From Affinundibacterium fentianense (GTDB lineage Bacteria; Pseudomonadota; Gammaproteobacteria; Burkholderiales; Burkholderiaceae_D), in assembly GCF_018139545.1 (NCBI RefSeq), contig NZ_JAGSPJ010000002.1:124001-188000 (forward strand): a DNA stretch of 64,000 nt, given 5' to 3'. Positions 27,266 to 35,838 of this stretch are shown here, piece after piece (the first letter of the stretch is position 1; the number at the start of each line of letters is the position of its first letter). A program made the translations under genes and the position numbers. Under the pieces are notes generated by a model, which was given only the letters and a program-made list of their open reading frames with translations, was not told the DNA's origin and did no database searches.

Positions 27266-28153
27266 ATGATGAAGTTCAAACGTTTATTTCTATCTCTATT
27301 TCTGTTAGGTCTTACCGCGCTATCAAACCTAGCAAGTGCAGAAAACTATACATTATGGGTCAATGGTCGTGGGGGCGGCGGTGTCGTTGGCAACTACGGC
27401 AGCTTTACTTATTGGGGTCCCGCAAGCACCGCTGCTGGAGTAAATAAAAAGGCCGTAAATTGGGATGGATACAATAGTATCGCATCCCAAAATAGCAAAA
27501 TTCGTGATGCCCTCGATTGCTTCTGCACAGGAAATAATTGGTGCTACGTCGCAACCCATAGTGCTGGCGATCTGATGATGGGATACACACTCGCTAACTA
27601 CGGTAGTTCAGCAAGGCTTAAGAAAAACGCCGTTGCCAATTCAGGGGGACAGTGTGGAAACACAGACGGTAGCACACAAACTGGATGGAATATTAAATGG
27701 GTTAGAGCTGCATCTGGGGCGGGCGGCGGCTCCGAACTTTCCGACGCAGGTTCTTGGGCAATCTCAGAGCCACTCGTGAAGGATCTAAAAACATCCACTG
27801 CTCGCGCGATGTACAACCACAATAATACAGCGAATGTATGGTTCTATATGTATGCAGGCGCAAAAGGCACATTGTACTCGGGCATTTTGCCAGGCCAAGA
27901 TGACGAAGCGGTGTCATATCACAGTACAGGTGGCGTGGCTGGCAACGCTGGTCGGTCCTTGTGTAACCCAAGTGATTGGCTTTGCGATAATCTGAGTTTG
28001 GGTACGGCGGCAAATGAGGGTGGCTCGGTTAAATGGTCATTCCACTCGGTCGCATTCCGAGACGATAACGAAGCATACAATCACTATGCCAATGGAAATT
28101 GGCAGGGAATTATTTCAGTGGTACGAACGGCAATGGTTAACAGTGCATTGTAG
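27266..28153 (+). CDS. Secreted alpha/beta-hydrolase-like protein of unknown family
   Basis: A 295-aa exported protein (signal peptide about 1-25, ending LASA). After it, YTLWVNGRGGGGVVGNYGSF looks like a beta strand and Gly-rich oxyanion region, and CYVATHSAGDLMMGY around residues 91-105 resembles a lipase or esterase nucleophile elbow (HSAG, normally GxSxG). Several Cys pairs (DCFCTGNNWCY, SGGQCG, LCNPSDWLCD) suggest disulfides in the mature form. A late His (WSFHSVAF or YNHYANGNW) could complete a triad. This reading is an inference; the protein is not assigned to a named family. It may be paired with the next exported gene, 211 bp downstream. Confidence 0.7.
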   Translation: MMKFKRLFLSLFLLGLTALSNLASAENYTLWVNGRGGGGVVGNYGSFTYWGPASTAAGVNKKAVNWDGYNSIASQNSKIRDALDCFCTGNNWCYVATHSAGDLMMGYTLANYGSSARLKKNAVANSGGQCGNTDGSTQTGWNIKWVRAASGAGGGSELSDAGSWAISEPLVKDLKTSTARAMYNHNNTANVWFYMYAGAKGTLYSGILPGQDDEAVSYHSTGGVAGNAGRSLCNPSDWLCDNLSLGTAANEGGSVKWSFHSVAFRDDNEAYNHYANGNWQGIISVVRTAMVNSAL

Positions 28154-28364
28154 TGGGTGAACATCCTGGTCTGGCTCCATGCCAGACCAGTAACTGAATT
28201 GCTACCTACCGGCAACCTCCCTGCTAATACCAACCAATAACAACTAATACCAGCTAATTCTCGGTTAACTAACTGCTAGTTGAAGTATACGTTCTATTTG
28301 CTTGAAACCAAGTCGTCAACCTAATCTCAAGCTCACTTGACTCCACCTTGATTGCCACTCCTTT

Positions 28365-29645
28365 ATGCGAATCCGATTTTCTGCGTCGAATATCAAGTTC
28401 ATTGCAATTTGCGTTTGCGCACTAAGCCTAATGGCAGCATTTTATTTTCATGACTCAGCAAAAGTTAAACCACCTGTCGATCAACATGTATCGTATCCAA
28501 CGCTCGGCCAGTCTGATGGAGCACGCGCCGCCACGACACCTACTCCGAGTCTTTTAGCTGGCGATCCAATTCAAATCAAACGGCAATTAATCAAACAAAT
28601 TGAAGAGACCGATCACACTTTGTGCAGCTATCGAATCGCCACCAAATACCCACTCGGTTCTCGACCAATCAGTGAGCACCCCGATCAGGTTTACCCTAAT
28701 CAGCCTGTGATTGAGTCTTATCCAATGCGAAGATCTTCGGGAGGCACTGACCAACAGATTCAAATCCAAAGTGGGCAATCACGTGTTTATTTAGGATCGA
28801 ATGAGAGCGTTAGCTTCACTTTGCAGGCAAAAAATGCACAACAACAAAGCATCCCTTTATTTGTCACGCGAAGCACAGCCAACGCAGTCCAAAATGGGAA
28901 TGTAGCTCCTGGTGTCCAAGTTCCACTGGCCTTTGCCGATAATGGGCGGGATGGTGATCTTCAAGCGAATGACAATATCGCAAGCGCCGTTTTTCAACCT
29001 GCGAACAGCGGGCTCGCAAACTTCAATGGCACTATACGCATCAACGTCAACTACACAGTAAACGGTCAAGCTGGCTTTGTTTTCTTTGACATTATTTATA
29101 CACCAGAGCTACCAGCGAAATGGGTCGGTAAAATTCGCGAATCGGTGGAGAACGGGCAACTCGTGTTTCATTTACCGATTGAAGTGCGCCAAGCTGGACG
29201 GTACATCATCAATGCCAGACTTGACGACGCAAAATCGCAGGCATTTGCATTATTAAATTTCAATGATTTACTTCCGCAAGGTCGGACTGAAGTTCGTCTG
29301 ATCACCGCGGGCAATCTATTGCGAGACCAACAGCCTATTTTCCCACTCAGCTTGCGAGATGTTGACGGTTACCTTTTAAAAGAAGACACCGATCCTGATC
29401 GTGCGCTCATTCCGCGAATTGAAGGGCAGGCATTTACCAGTAAACAGTATTCACTCAACGTATTTTCAGACGCTGAGCCAGACACTGAAGAAAGGCGTCG
29501 ACATCTAACTGAATTCAAGAAAGATTTAATGCTTGCCCAAGCTGCGCTGGTCGCATTTGATCCCGATCAGGCTAGAAAGCCTTTTCCTCAGAGTCCTTGC
29601 AGTTTGGATCAACAAGCAAAGAATTCAAAACTTCCGTCTCGATAA
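28365..29645 (+). CDS. Exported or membrane-anchored beta-sandwich protein, unknown
   Basis: A 426-aa protein with an N-terminal membrane segment or uncleaved signal (about 10-28, FIAICVCALSLMAAFYF). The middle part (about 125-250) resembles an immunoglobulin-like domain with LGSNESVSFTLQAKNAQQQ and an Asp-rich FADNGRDGDLQANDNIASAVF, as in choice-of-anchor X or calcium-loop domains. A second beta-rich part follows (about 255-330), and the end is polar. I cannot name a function. It is on the same strand as the preceding secreted hydrolase-like gene. The short gap 28154-28364 contains imperfect direct repeats of ACTAATACCA. Confidence 0.65.
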   Translation: MRIRFSASNIKFIAICVCALSLMAAFYFHDSAKVKPPVDQHVSYPTLGQSDGARAATTPTPSLLAGDPIQIKRQLIKQIEETDHTLCSYRIATKYPLGSRPISEHPDQVYPNQPVIESYPMRRSSGGTDQQIQIQSGQSRVYLGSNESVSFTLQAKNAQQQSIPLFVTRSTANAVQNGNVAPGVQVPLAFADNGRDGDLQANDNIASAVFQPANSGLANFNGTIRINVNYTVNGQAGFVFFDIIYTPELPAKWVGKIRESVENGQLVFHLPIEVRQAGRYIINARLDDAKSQAFALLNFNDLLPQGRTEVRLITAGNLLRDQQPIFPLSLRDVDGYLLKEDTDPDRALIPRIEGQAFTSKQYSLNVFSDAEPDTEERRRHLTEFKKDLMLAQAALVAFDPDQARKPFPQSPCSLDQQAKNSKLPSR

Positions 29646-29754
29646 ACACCGCCTAAACTAGTTTGCAACGTCGTACCCCAATATTGCAGAATCGGATCGA
29701 GAATAAAATTGAACTGCCTTCAATTAACGCAAGTGCTCTGTTAACGCTAAACTC

Positions 29755-29781
29755 AAAAAAAAGCCCGGCATCATGCCGGGC
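29755..29781 (-). terminator. Terminator after the DHH phosphoesterase gene
   Basis: An 8-bp GC-rich stem GCCCGGCA/TGCCGGGC (29763-29770 with 29774-29781), 3-nt loop, followed on the minus strand by eight U (29762-29755). Confidence 0.88.
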
Positions 29782-29876
29782 ATTCATCGATAATCAACTC
29801 ACATCAATAGTAAGCATCGAATGGGAATTGCACCATACTCATTCCACTTTGTTTCGTAACAAAGATCAAGCTGAGC

Positions 29877-30815
29877 TTAGCCATCCTTGTTTATTTTGTG
29901 TATCAATTCAGCCAAAACCTGTTCAGCCTGATGATTTTCAACCTGGCATGTCCCTGCATTTTCATGCCCACCACCGCCATATCCAAGCATCAATGCACCG
30001 ATATTCGTTTTAGAACTTCGGTTCAAAATCGACTTGCCCGTTGCAAATACTGTGTTTTGCTGTTTGAGTCCCCACAAAACGTGGATAGAAATATTAATCT
30101 CTGGGTACATCGCATAAATCACGAATCGATTTCCAGCAAAAATTGTGTCTTCGTTGCGTAAATCGAGAACGATCAAATTACCATGGATAGTTGAACAGCG
30201 TTGTATCTGATCTCTACATTTGACAGCATGTTCCTGATAAATTTCGACACGCTCTTTGACATCTGGTAACTCCATGATCTCTTCAATTCGATGATTACGA
30301 CAATAATCGATCAAATCCATCATTAAGTTATAGTTTGAAATTCGAAACTCTCTAAAGCGTCCCAAGCCTGTCCGCGCATCCATAAGGAAATTCAATAAGT
30401 CCCACTTTTCTGGATGAAGGACTTCCTCACGGTTAAACTGCGCCGCATCTCCTTTATCGACAGCAGCCATCATGTCGTCCCATTCAGGTGGAAATACTGC
30501 TTTACCACCATAATGATCAAACACCACACGCGCTGCTGAAGGCGCATCTGGGTGAATGATATGGTTCTTACGTTCGCCCGGATTACGCAAGGTTTCGGAA
30601 AGATGATGGTCAAAAGCGAGATGGACGCCAGGAACAAACGGCAAATTAGTGGTGATATCTCTATCATTCACTTCGACTTTACCATCTTGCATATCTTTGG
30701 GATGCACGAACCTAATTTCATCAATCAAATTTAAGTGCTTTAATAGAACTGCACAAACTAAGCCATCAAAATCACTACGCGTTATTAATCGAAACTTAGC
30801 GGATTCCAAAGACAT
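29877..30815 (-). CDS. DHH family phosphoesterase (exopolyphosphatase/NrnB-like)
   Basis: Cytoplasmic metal-dependent phosphoesterase (312 aa) of the DHH/DHHA1 superfamily, which includes nanoRNases, cyclic-dinucleotide hydrolases and exopolyphosphatases. Metal-binding motifs: D15-F-D17 near the N-terminus (RSDFDGLV), the signature D69-H70-H71 (FDHH) and a DHHA1-type substrate loop GYGGGGHENAGTC near the C-terminus. Family naming as exopolyphosphatase is common, but the true substrate (short RNA, c-di-nucleotide or polyP) cannot be told from sequence. It stands alone, with its own terminator. Confidence 0.88.
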   Translation of the reverse strand: MSLESAKFRLITRSDFDGLVCAVLLKHLNLIDEIRFVHPKDMQDGKVEVNDRDITTNLPFVPGVHLAFDHHLSETLRNPGERKNHIIHPDAPSAARVVFDHYGGKAVFPPEWDDMMAAVDKGDAAQFNREEVLHPEKWDLLNFLMDARTGLGRFREFRISNYNLMMDLIDYCRNHRIEEIMELPDVKERVEIYQEHAVKCRDQIQRCSTIHGNLIVLDLRNEDTIFAGNRFVIYAMYPEINISIHVLWGLKQQNTVFATGKSILNRSSKTNIGALMLGYGGGGHENAGTCQVENHQAEQVLAELIHKINKDG

Positions 30816-30950
30816 GGGACACCTCGACGAAAACGAAAATTAAGACCTTAGTCTACTCTAAAGCATTCACGTTTTCGAGAAGAATTCTGCAATTTGATTT
30901 CACATTGGATGAAATTTGCGCTATTCATCCCAATTAAACACAATGAACAG

Positions 30951-30977
30951 AAAAAAACCTCCCATCACTGGAAGGTT
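30951..30977 (-). terminator. Terminator after the DUF4139 gene
   Basis: On the minus strand AACCTTCC and GGGAGGTT form an 8-bp stem with one mismatch, followed by a U-run (30957-30951), 51 bp after the DUF4139 stop. Confidence 0.75.
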
Positions 30978-31027
30978 TTCTTGAGGAGACTAATCCAATT
31001 GACGATGTAAGTCGATCGACGTACCGA

Positions 31028-32467
31028 TCAATACCGAACTAGTGCGCGATATACCAGCTTCGTACTACCTTCAGCAGGAACTTGAACCTTCCAAACAGCC
31101 ATATTACTACTTGCTTTGGTGTGTGGATGACTGCTACTAATCACTTGCCAATCGCCGGGCATTGGCTCCTGCACTGTCACAGTTACCGCTTCCTTCTTTG
31201 CATTCTTAAGAAGAATTTCGTAACCACTCTCGAACACATAATTGTATTTTGAATTTCCTGCAATTTTCTTAAAATCAGTTTGCTTTTTATCAGCCGTCAC
31301 GTCAAAAGCATCACCTAATTTAAGGCGAACTCGCTCATTTTTAGCTGTGTGGTCAACACTGTCTTCACCAATAAATTGTGCATTCCCATTGCTATCTTTT
31401 TTGTAGACACGAATGACACCTTTCGGCAATGGCATGCCCAATTGAGCACTCTCTTTGTTCTCGAATTCAATAAAAGCACCGATCTTCATTTTTTGCCCGA
31501 GATCGCCATATGCTCCCTGATAATAGTAATCTGCACCACGCAACACAAATTCTTTGCGTGCTGGCACGCCCGACGCCGCTAACAAAGCAACTTGTTTCGT
31601 TTGATTTTCAGCGATCGTGGTCGGGCGATTCAAGGAATAAAGATGATACTCAAAGAGTGACTCCTCGGCCATGTCAGCAACTTTGGCACGTGGCGCTGCA
31701 GCCATCGCCATCACTTGCCCACCTTTTGCCAGAAAATTCTCCCTCACTTGATTCACATCGCCCGCAACCAATTGCAGCTTAGCATTCTGGTAAGTCGCGC
31801 CGCTAGTATTCGTTAAAGTGACCCAACCGGACACGTCAATTTTATCCTCGGCGGAGCTGAGTTCAACGACATAATCCGCTTTCCAAGCCAAGCCACCAGT
31901 TAAGTAACTGAGTTCGACATCCTGCGTCGCGCTTGCTGTGTTGTTTAACGACATGACTAAAGTAGGACGATCACGTAAATTCGCAGGTACATCACCGAAA
32001 ACAATACGCCCTGGTACCCCCGTTTCAATTCGGTTCCCAATCTTCAACACGACACCACCATTTGCGGCAAGTACTTGCGCGTCTTCATTCGTATCTATTC
32101 CTGTTGTGGGATGCGTGCGCACAACAGTCACGTTTTTACCGACATATTTTTCCAACAGTTTTTGCGGTGTCAACAAGTCAAAATCAAAATTTTGCTCAAT
32201 CACGGACAAACTACCTGGAACCGAAATACTTCGCAACAATGCTGTTTCAGGCCGCATCCTGGCGCTAACATCACGGTATGCAAGAGCAGTGACACCTCGC
32301 TTCAAATTCAGTCGACGTTGATCCTTAACCAATGCTAAATTTTCGTTATAGATCGTTACAGCGACCTCACGTTGATCGGCTAAACCGGTTCTTTGTTCAT
32401 GGTCTTGCGCTAAAACGAATGGCGAAAAGATCATCAACATCGAAATGCAACTCACTGAATAACGCAT
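31028..32467 (-). CDS. DUF4139 domain exported protein
   Basis: An exported protein of about 479 aa with a signal peptide (about 1-22, ending FVLAQ). The N-terminal part (VTIYNENLALVKDQRRLNLKRG) and the large beta-rich DUF4139 domain (about 185-479) with the motif YLTGGLAWKADYVVEL match the mucoidy-inhibitor A-like family. Function is not established in bacteria. Three in-frame starts are stacked (GTG, ATG, ATG); the AGGAG is best placed for the third, at 32467. It lies just downstream of the YggT gene on the same strand (37 bp), so the two may share a transcript. Confidence 0.85.
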   Translation of the reverse strand: MRYSVSCISMLMIFSPFVLAQDHEQRTGLADQREVAVTIYNENLALVKDQRRLNLKRGVTALAYRDVSARMRPETALLRSISVPGSLSVIEQNFDFDLLTPQKLLEKYVGKNVTVVRTHPTTGIDTNEDAQVLAANGGVVLKIGNRIETGVPGRIVFGDVPANLRDRPTLVMSLNNTASATQDVELSYLTGGLAWKADYVVELSSAEDKIDVSGWVTLTNTSGATYQNAKLQLVAGDVNQVRENFLAKGGQVMAMAAAPRAKVADMAEESLFEYHLYSLNRPTTIAENQTKQVALLAASGVPARKEFVLRGADYYYQGAYGDLGQKMKIGAFIEFENKESAQLGMPLPKGVIRVYKKDSNGNAQFIGEDSVDHTAKNERVRLKLGDAFDVTADKKQTDFKKIAGNSKYNYVFESGYEILLKNAKKEAVTVTVQEPMPGDWQVISSSHPHTKASSNMAVWKVQVPAEGSTKLVYRALVRY

Positions 32468-32504
32468 CATCACTCCTTTAAAGAATCAAACTAGCGGGAT
32501 ATTT

Positions 32505-33059
32505 TTAAGCTAGATAAAAATATAAGTTTGGGAGCGCAGACATTAACACACGACCCAGCAATTGCAAAATAATAAGTGCTACTAGCACGGAAAAATCAAT
32601 GCCACCGATTGGAGGAATAATACGGCGCAATGGTGACAAAATCGGTTGATTTAACGCACGAATCAATGGTGCAATCGGCGCATAGGGATTCACAAAACTA
32701 AGTATCGCCTCAAGCACCAACAATGCCATCAAGCCGTAAATTACCCACTGACAGAGCCGCAGTAGTGCAAGCAACAAAAAAATGCCTGGGTGATGCTGCA
32801 TAGTAAATAGAGACTCAAGCAGTATGGATAAAAAGGCTACAAGAAAAGCACCAATCAAACTAGCCCAATCAAAGCCGCCAAAGCCGGGCACTAGACGACG
32901 AATTGGTTTAACTAGCCAATCAGTAATTTGAAAAATCGCAAGTCCTAATGAATTCGGTGGCCGCAGACGCAAGGCTTGCATCCAAAATCTCAACAAAAGA
33001 AATCCGCCCAATATTCCCGCAACGATCTCAACAATAAAACTAAACATCTCATAGAACAT
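32505..33059 (-). CDS. YggT family integral membrane protein
   Basis: A 184-aa inner-membrane protein with two YGGT repeats, each of two membrane helices followed by a conserved amphipathic segment: SLGLAIFQITDWLVKPIRRLVPGFGGFDW (about 37-65) and PIAPLIRALNQPILSPLRRIIPPIGGIDFS (about 131-161). Members are linked to osmotic tolerance, Z-ring or chloroplast division-related functions; the molecular role is unclear. Unlike in many proteobacteria it is not beside proC or the pyridoxal-binding yggS gene. GAGGT lies 8 bp before the ATG at 33059. The H1-like gene upstream has its own terminator. Confidence 0.92.
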   Translation of the reverse strand: MFYEMFSFIVEIVAGILGGFLLLRFWMQALRLRPPNSLGLAIFQITDWLVKPIRRLVPGFGGFDWASLIGAFLVAFLSILLESLFTMQHHPGIFLLLALLRLCQWVIYGLMALLVLEAILSFVNPYAPIAPLIRALNQPILSPLRRIIPPIGGIDFSVLVALIILQLLGRVLMSALPNLYFYLA

Positions 33060-33071
33060 ACTTGCTACCTC

Positions 33072-33108
33072 AAAAAAAAACCCACTGGGTGATTAACACA
33101 CAGTGGGT
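33072..33108 (-). terminator. Terminator after the histone H1-like gene
   Basis: Stem ACCCACTG/CAGTGGGT (33080-33087 with 33101-33108), loop of 13 nt, then nine U on the minus strand (33080-33072). Confidence 0.85.
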
Positions 33109-33146
33109 ATTGTGCCTGAATAAAACCAGGCGTCCAAGTAAGAAAA

Positions 33147-34028
33147 TTACGCTGGACGAGTACCAGTTGGGAAAGGCCAAGCTGCTGTTGGACTGACAAC
33201 TGTCTTTGCTTCTGCTGGCGCTGCCGCTACTGCAGCAGGCTTTGCAGCTGCTGGTTTTGCTGCTTTTTTCGCTGCTGGTTTAGCTGCGGCCTTTTTTGCG
33301 GCTGGCTTAGCCGCCGCTTTTTTTGCTGCTGGCTTTGCGGCTGGTTTCGCTGCTGGCTTAGCTGCTGCTTTTTTTGCTGCTGGCTTAGCTGCTGGTTTCG
33401 CTGCTGCTTTTTTCGCTGCTGGTTTCGCTGCTGCTTTTTTCGCTGCTGGCTTAGCTGCTGGTTTCGCTGCTGCTTTTTTCGCTACTGGCTTAGCTGCTGG
33501 TTTCGCTGCCGCTTTTTTAGCTGCAGGCTTAGCTGCTGGTTTCGCTGCTGCTTTTTTCGCTACTGGCTTAGCTGCTGGTTTCGCTGCTGCTTTTTTCGCT
33601 GCTGGCTTAGCTGCTGGTTTCGCTGCTGCTTTTTTCGCTGCTGGCTTAGCTGCTGGTTTCGCTGCTGCTTTTTTTGCTACTGGCTTAGCTGCTGGTTTCG
33701 CTGCTGCTTTTTTCGCTGCTGGCTTAGCTGCTGGTTTCGCTGCTGCTTTTTTCGCTGCTGGCTTAGCTGCTGGTTTCGCTGCTGCTTTTTTCGCTGCTGG
33801 CTTAGCTGCTGGTTTCGCCGCTGCTTTTTTCGCTACTGGCTTAGCTGCTGGTTTCGCTGCCGCTTTTTTAGCTGCAGGCTTAGCTGCTGGTTTCGCTGCT
33901 GCTTTTGCCGCAGGTTTTGCTGCAGGTTTTGCTGCAGATTTTGCCGCAGGTTTTGCTGCAGCTTTCTTTGCCGCCGGTTTCGCCGCAGGCTTAGCTGCTG
34001 CTTTCTTGGCTTCTGGTGCTGTTGCCAT
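33147..34028 (-). CDS. Histone H1-like Ala/Lys/Pro-rich repeat protein
   Basis: A 293-aa protein made almost only of Ala, Lys and Pro, similar in style to histone H1-like and AlgP-type C-terminal domains of betaproteobacteria and pseudomonads. It is strongly basic and expected to be disordered and to bind DNA or RNA without sequence specificity; a nucleoid role is an inference. Eleven tandem 13-residue units KKAAAKPAAKPAA or KKAAAKPAAKPVA fill residues 54-196. Only the ends differ: MATAPEAKK at the start and a less basic tail ending PFPTGTRPA. AAGGAG precedes the ATG. A hairpin AATCCGCT/AGCGGATT (34076-34083 with 34096-34103) sits just upstream, possibly in its leader. Confidence 0.9.
   Translation of the reverse strand: MATAPEAKKAAAKPAAKPAAKKAAAKPAAKSAAKPAAKPAAKAAAKPAAKPAAKKAAAKPAAKPVAKKAAAKPAAKPAAKKAAAKPAAKPAAKKAAAKPAAKPAAKKAAAKPAAKPVAKKAAAKPAAKPAAKKAAAKPAAKPAAKKAAAKPAAKPVAKKAAAKPAAKPAAKKAAAKPAAKPVAKKAAAKPAAKPAAKKAAAKPAAKKAAAKPAAKPAAKKAAAKPAAKPAAKPAAKKAAAKPAAKKAAAKPAAKKAAKPAAAKPAAVAAAPAEAKTVVSPTAAWPFPTGTRPA
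33441..33869. repeat. 39-bp tandem repeat array, 11 units
   Basis: In-frame array within the H1-like gene, eleven copies of a 39-bp unit coding for 13 residues. Units 1, 5, 8 and 10 (counted from the protein N-terminus) carry Val instead of Ala at position 12. Such an array can change length by slippage or recombination without breaking the frame. Confidence 0.9.
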
Positions 34029-34371
34029 TTTGTTTCTCCTTCACGTTAGTCGGAAAAAAATCAGATTAAAGTTAAAATCCGCTCGCTTTCTAATAAGCGG
34101 ATTATTCATCGGCACAAACATGACTTCTGGTTGCGCTAATGAATTCGGCACCGACCACTTTTGCGTATGCAACGCATTCGATGGTCATCTGGCTTTGTCG
34201 TTTGCCTCTTTTTCTTGTTGACTACAGGCAGACCTTAACGATTGATGACAACAGCCAAAACGTTACAAGTGCTTTAAATGATGACATCTCCATGCACTTT
34301 ATGACTTGTAACGTCGGAATTCTTTCAATACGACGATTCAACACCGATTGGAAAAATCAATTTTCCAAACA

Positions 34372-34407
34372 CAAAAGCGCAACGCCCAGCCTCGCTGGGG
34401 TCGCGCT
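34372..34407 (-). terminator. Probable terminator of the nrdA-nrdB transcript
   Basis: On the minus strand AGCGC, then CCCAGC...GCTGGG, then GCGCT form a two-part stem (34407-34376), followed by UUUU. It lies 130 bp after the nrdB stop. The rest of the 34029-34537 gap holds only the H1-like leader hairpin and no supported gene. Confidence 0.65.
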
Positions 34408-34537
34408 ATCGTTTAAAGCTCTCTCGAATGAGTCTCTACAGTTCATTCAGTTTTGCGAAGCCTTTCTTGTTCAATCACTTTTTTCGCATTGTAACTGTTT
34501 TACGAATTTTGTCTTGAACATCTTCGACTACAAAAAT

Positions 34538-35740
34538 TTATTCCCAATTGAGTGCACCACCTGTTTGATATTCGATGACACGGGTCTCAAAGAAGTTACG
34601 CTCTTTTTTCAGATCGATCATTTCGCTCATCCACGGGAAAGGATTTTCTTCTTGTGGGAACAAAACATCGAGACCAATTTGTTGCGCGCGACGATTTGCG
34701 ATGAATCGTAAATAGCCTTTAAACATAGGCGCATTCAAGCCGAGTACTCCTCGCGGCATTGTATCCTCTGCGTAACGATATTCCAACTCCACCGCACGTA
34801 AAAACAACGATTTAATTTCATCGCGAAATGCAGCAGTCCACAAATGTGGATTTTCCATTTTGATGGTGTTGATCAAATCGATTCCGAAATTGCAGTGCAT
34901 CGATTCATCACGCAAGATGTACTGGTATTGTTCCGCCGCACCCATCATTTTATTTTGACGACCGAGCGCAAGAATTTGTGTGAAGCCAACGTAGAAAAAA
35001 AGCCCTTCCATCAAGCACGCAAAAACAATCAATGAGCGCAACAGTGTTTGGTCGGCTTCGATAGTGCCCGTCTTAAATTCCGGGTTAGTCAACACATCAA
35101 TAAAGGGAATCAAAAACTGATCTTTATCGCGAATGGATTCAACTTCATTATACGCATTGAAGATCTCAGCTTCATCTAAGCCGAGTGACTCAACGATGTA
35201 CTGGTATGCATGCGTATGAATCGCTTCTTCGAATGCTTGACGCAATAAATATTGACGACATTCAGGTGCAGTGATGTGGCGATAAGTGCCAAGCACAATA
35301 TTATTTGCTGCCAAAGAATCGGCAGTCACAAAAAATCCGAGATTGCGTTTTACCAAACGACGTTCATCTTCACTCAATCCATTTGGATTTTTCCAGAGTT
35401 CGATATCGCGCTGCATATTGATTTCTTGCGGCATCCAGTGGTTTGCGCAACCTGCCAAATATTTGTCCCACGCCCATTTGTATTTGAATGGAACGAGTTG
35501 ATTTACATCCGTCTGACCATTGATGATGCGCTTATCGGCTGCGTTAACTCGACGCCCAATATCTTCGGCACTCACCACCACAGGCTTCGTTACCAAGGCA
35601 GGATTCAGCGCGATATCCTGCGTTTGCAAACGCGCTTGATATGAATCAAATTGACTCGCAACTCCCGCTGGAGCGGCAGGTTGTGCCGCCGGGCGTGGCG
35701 TAGGTGCCGCTGGAGCGACTTCATCATCCCATGAAAGCAT
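34538..35740 (-). CDS. nrdB: Class Ia ribonucleotide reductase beta subunit
   Basis: Small subunit (400 aa) of aerobic ribonucleotide reductase, holding the di-iron tyrosyl radical cofactor that starts reduction of ribonucleotides to deoxyribonucleotides. By alignment of motifs the iron ligands are D141 (TADSLAAN), E172 and H175 (FEEAIHTH), E245 (LMEGLFF), E279 and H282 (RDESMH), and the radical Tyr is Y179 (THAYQY). Overall sequence is closest in style to the Chlamydia type beta subunit, but the Tyr and first-ligand Asp argue for class Ia chemistry. A Pro/Ala-rich N-terminus (residues 9-27) is unusual for enterobacteria yet common in Burkholderiales. It follows nrdA by 98 bp. Confidence 0.96.
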   Translation of the reverse strand: MLSWDDEVAPAAPTPRPAAQPAAPAGVASQFDSYQARLQTQDIALNPALVTKPVVVSAEDIGRRVNAADKRIINGQTDVNQLVPFKYKWAWDKYLAGCANHWMPQEINMQRDIELWKNPNGLSEDERRLVKRNLGFFVTADSLAANNIVLGTYRHITAPECRQYLLRQAFEEAIHTHAYQYIVESLGLDEAEIFNAYNEVESIRDKDQFLIPFIDVLTNPEFKTGTIEADQTLLRSLIVFACLMEGLFFYVGFTQILALGRQNKMMGAAEQYQYILRDESMHCNFGIDLINTIKMENPHLWTAAFRDEIKSLFLRAVELEYRYAEDTMPRGVLGLNAPMFKGYLRFIANRRAQQIGLDVLFPQEENPFPWMSEMIDLKKERNFFETRVIEYQTGGALNWE

Positions 35741-35838
35741 GTGATATTCCTTATTTGTTAAATTTTGCTAAATTTAATGCAGCGAGGATCGTGACCACTG
35801 CCACTACATTGCAACAGTGGCCTCGCTATATCAAGTTC

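Noticed and set aside
33147-34028. Reading the 39-bp repeats as a CRISPR array
   Set aside because: Units are directly adjacent without unique spacers and encode a continuous protein.
34139-34711. 190-codon plus-strand frame
   Set aside because: It overlaps the 3' end of nrdB in antisense and the nrdB terminator, and the translation has no recognisable features.
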